A program made the translations under genes and the position numbers. This document shows, piece after piece, positions 63,342-64,000 of a DNA stretch of 64,000 nt; within the stretch, counting starts at the first letter, position 1; the number at the start of each line of letters is the position of its first letter. The stretch is taken from the NCBI RefSeq assembly GCF_963678245.1, contig NZ_OY782770.1, positions 124,001-188,000 on the forward strand, read 5' to 3'. The stretch comes from an uncultured Sunxiuqinia sp. GTDB lineage: Bacteria > Bacteroidota > Bacteroidia > Bacteroidales > Prolixibacteraceae. Under the pieces are notes generated by a model that saw only the letters and a program-made list of their open reading frames with translations, was not told the DNA's origin and did not search any database.

Positions 63342-63350
63342 CATCCTCAC
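63342..63350 (-). promoter_or_regulatory. antiterminator strand 1 (overlaps leader 1 stop codon)
   Basis: GTGAGGATG on the minus strand contains the leader-1 stop TGA and can pair with CATTCTCAT (63317-63309) in the 5' arm and loop of terminator 1, 9 bp with two G-U pairs. The position over the stop codon is the same as at attenuator 2. An alternative 8-bp pairing of leader codons 4-7 with CGATAGCC (63324-63317) also exists. Confidence 0.6.
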
Positions 63351-63415
63351 TTCGCTTGCGAAATGACCACGACGAGAAGAATAATGACGTTAAGTACGAT
63401 AGCCCGAATTTTCAT
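63347..63415 (-). CDS. ilv leader peptide 1, 22 aa, Ile/Val/Leu-rich
   Basis: A 22-residue ORF beginning MKIRAIVLNV with 13 branched-chain residues, including nine in a row from codon 10 to 18 (Val-Ile-Ile-Leu-Leu-Val-Val-Val-Ile). It starts about 13 nt after the predicted transcription start and is followed by antiterminator strand 1 and terminator 1. No other role is visible; its codon content matches the end products of the downstream operon. Confidence 0.85.
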   Translation of the reverse strand: MKIRAIVLNVIILLVVVISQAK

Positions 63416-63434
63416 TTTTCTTTTGTTAATGGAG

Positions 63435-63442
63435 CAAATGTA
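63435..63442 (-). promoter_or_regulatory. ilv operon promoter, -7 box TACATTTG
   Basis: A perfect TAnnTTTG box placed so that transcription begins near 63428, 13 nt before leader peptide 1. The -33 region is T-rich without a clean TTTG. The rest of the gap up to 63686 holds only the opposing DoxX promoter. Confidence 0.65.
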
Positions 63443-63659
63443 GGAATTTATTTCTAAGGGAAAAATTAAATTGAAAGCAAAAATCTAACAATTTGTAAAA
63501 ATTAGTAGTTGAAGTCGGCTTCTTCCATCAATCTAAAATAAAAAAAAAGATACTTCCGATGGCATCATATATGATCAAAATGATACTTTAGCGTTTGTGA
63601 ATAAAAATGTACAGGAAAAAATAAACTATTTCCACAATCTACGCGTTGATTTTATCTAT

Positions 63660-63667
63660 TACTTTTG
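63660..63667 (+). promoter_or_regulatory. -7 promoter element TACTTTTG for the DoxX gene
   Basis: A perfect TAnnTTTG box 20 nt before the DoxX-family ATG. No -33 element at the usual distance. Confidence 0.4.
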
Positions 63668-63686
63668 AACACGAAAATAAATTAAG

Positions 63687-64000
63687 ATGGCAAAATTACT
63701 TGGACCAAGGACAAATGATGCAATAACAAATATTTGGTTACTTCTACTAAGAGTTTCAGCAGGAGGGTTCATGCTAACCCATGGAATTCCTAAATTTTTG
63801 AAACTTATAGAGGGAAATACACAATTTGCTGATCTCTTCGGATTAGGATCAACGGTTTCATTGATTCTCGCAGTATTTGCCGAATTCCTTTGTTCGGTTC
63901 TCTTAATCTTTGGAATCGGCACTCGCCTGTCGGTAATTCCGCTTATTGCTACTATGAGTATTGCTGCTTTTCAAATTCATGGAAACGATCCATTCCAACG
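63687..64000 (+). CDS. DoxX-family membrane protein (partial, runs off the window)
   Basis: The plus frame from ATG 63687 stays open to the window end (104 codons). It shows the DoxX pattern: helix 1 W-L-L-L-L-R-V-S-A-G-G-F-M-L-T-H-G-I-P-K-F, a linker, helix 2 with A-V-F-A-E-F-L-C-S-V-L-L-I-F-G and R-L-S-V-I-P-L, and then A-A-F-Q-I-H-G. The family comprises small four-helix membrane proteins linked to oxidoreductase or redox-stress roles. A minus-strand ORF over the same bases is a shadow. Confidence 0.85.
   Translation, partial: MAKLLGPRTNDAITNIWLLLLRVSAGGFMLTHGIPKFLKLIEGNTQFADLFGLGSTVSLILAVFAEFLCSVLLIFGIGTRLSVIPLIATMSIAAFQIHGNDPFQ

Noticed and set aside
63317..63404. 8-bp pairing GGCTATCG/CGATAGCC between leader 1 codons 4-7 and terminator 1 as the main antiterminator
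   Set aside because: Those codons are free both when the ribosome stalls in the run and when it reaches the stop, so the pairing would not switch cleanly. The strand over the stop codon explains control better; the 8-bp match may be secondary or chance.

Overview
The window reads as a chromosomal segment of a Bacteroidota bacterium. Gene content points to the Marinilabiliales/Prolixibacteraceae neighbourhood, but that placement is inferred from gene families and no 16S gene is present. Supporting signs are a short (286 aa) RpoD, an outer-membrane cluster in the order DUF6089-uppS-bamA-ompH-ompH, HTH-less NtrC-type regulators, M49 peptidase, class II IlvC, promoters with the Bacteroidota -7 box TAnnTTTG (clearest at rpoD, TTTG-N20-TATATTTG), and almost no Shine-Dalgarno sites.

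Layout. 1-2000: a small unusual locus. It has a frameshifted 63-codon gene and a 114-aa gene sharing the same C-terminal tag, then a lipoprotein/LytTR chimera behind two LytTR-box-like repeats. 2-14 kb: a class V aminotransferase, HtpG, a lipoprotein, a 1055-aa ABC transporter, an MBL-fold hydrolase, RpoD and HtrA. 14-20 kb: Cache histidine kinase, TlpA-like thioredoxin, dipeptidyl peptidase III translationally coupled to TrmH, and a NYN-LOTUS protein. 20-27.6 kb: MscS channel, CysK with a candidate cysteine-responsive leader, an ABC-2 exporter pair, DUF502, a GNAT gene broken by two in-frame TGA codons, an esterase and PdxJ. 27.6-36.6 kb: CBS protein, NadK, the BamA/OmpH envelope cluster, MurI, then a decayed metalloprotease gene. 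36.7-49 kb: Ppx, a sigma-54 activator, two converging polyprenyl-sugar glycosyltransferase cassettes and an SLC12-like transporter. 49-56 kb: CoaD, a thioredoxin-like protein, Nudix, PyrE, SRPBCC, a hemerythrin/LuxR pair and a GntP permease. 56-63.4 kb: the branched-chain amino acid genes ilvC, (araC), ilvN-ilvB-ilvD. A partial DoxX gene runs off the right edge.

The best regulatory discovery is in front of ilvD. A promoter is followed by two consecutive leader peptides, each packed with Ile/Val/Leu codons and each followed by its own intrinsic terminator. In both, an antiterminator strand overlaps the leader stop codon. This is a tandem ribosome-mediated attenuator for the ilvD-ilvB-ilvN operon. 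A simpler arrangement of the same kind, with a short peptide containing two Cys codons, precedes cysK.

Other items worth attention are the lipoprotein-LytTR fusion and its operator, the G9 homopolymer frameshift, the double-TGA GNAT gene, the metalloprotease that has lost exactly its zinc site, a Gly/Tyr-rich insertion in BamA, and a hemerythrin protein co-translated with a LuxR regulator that lacks the phospho-acceptor aspartate.
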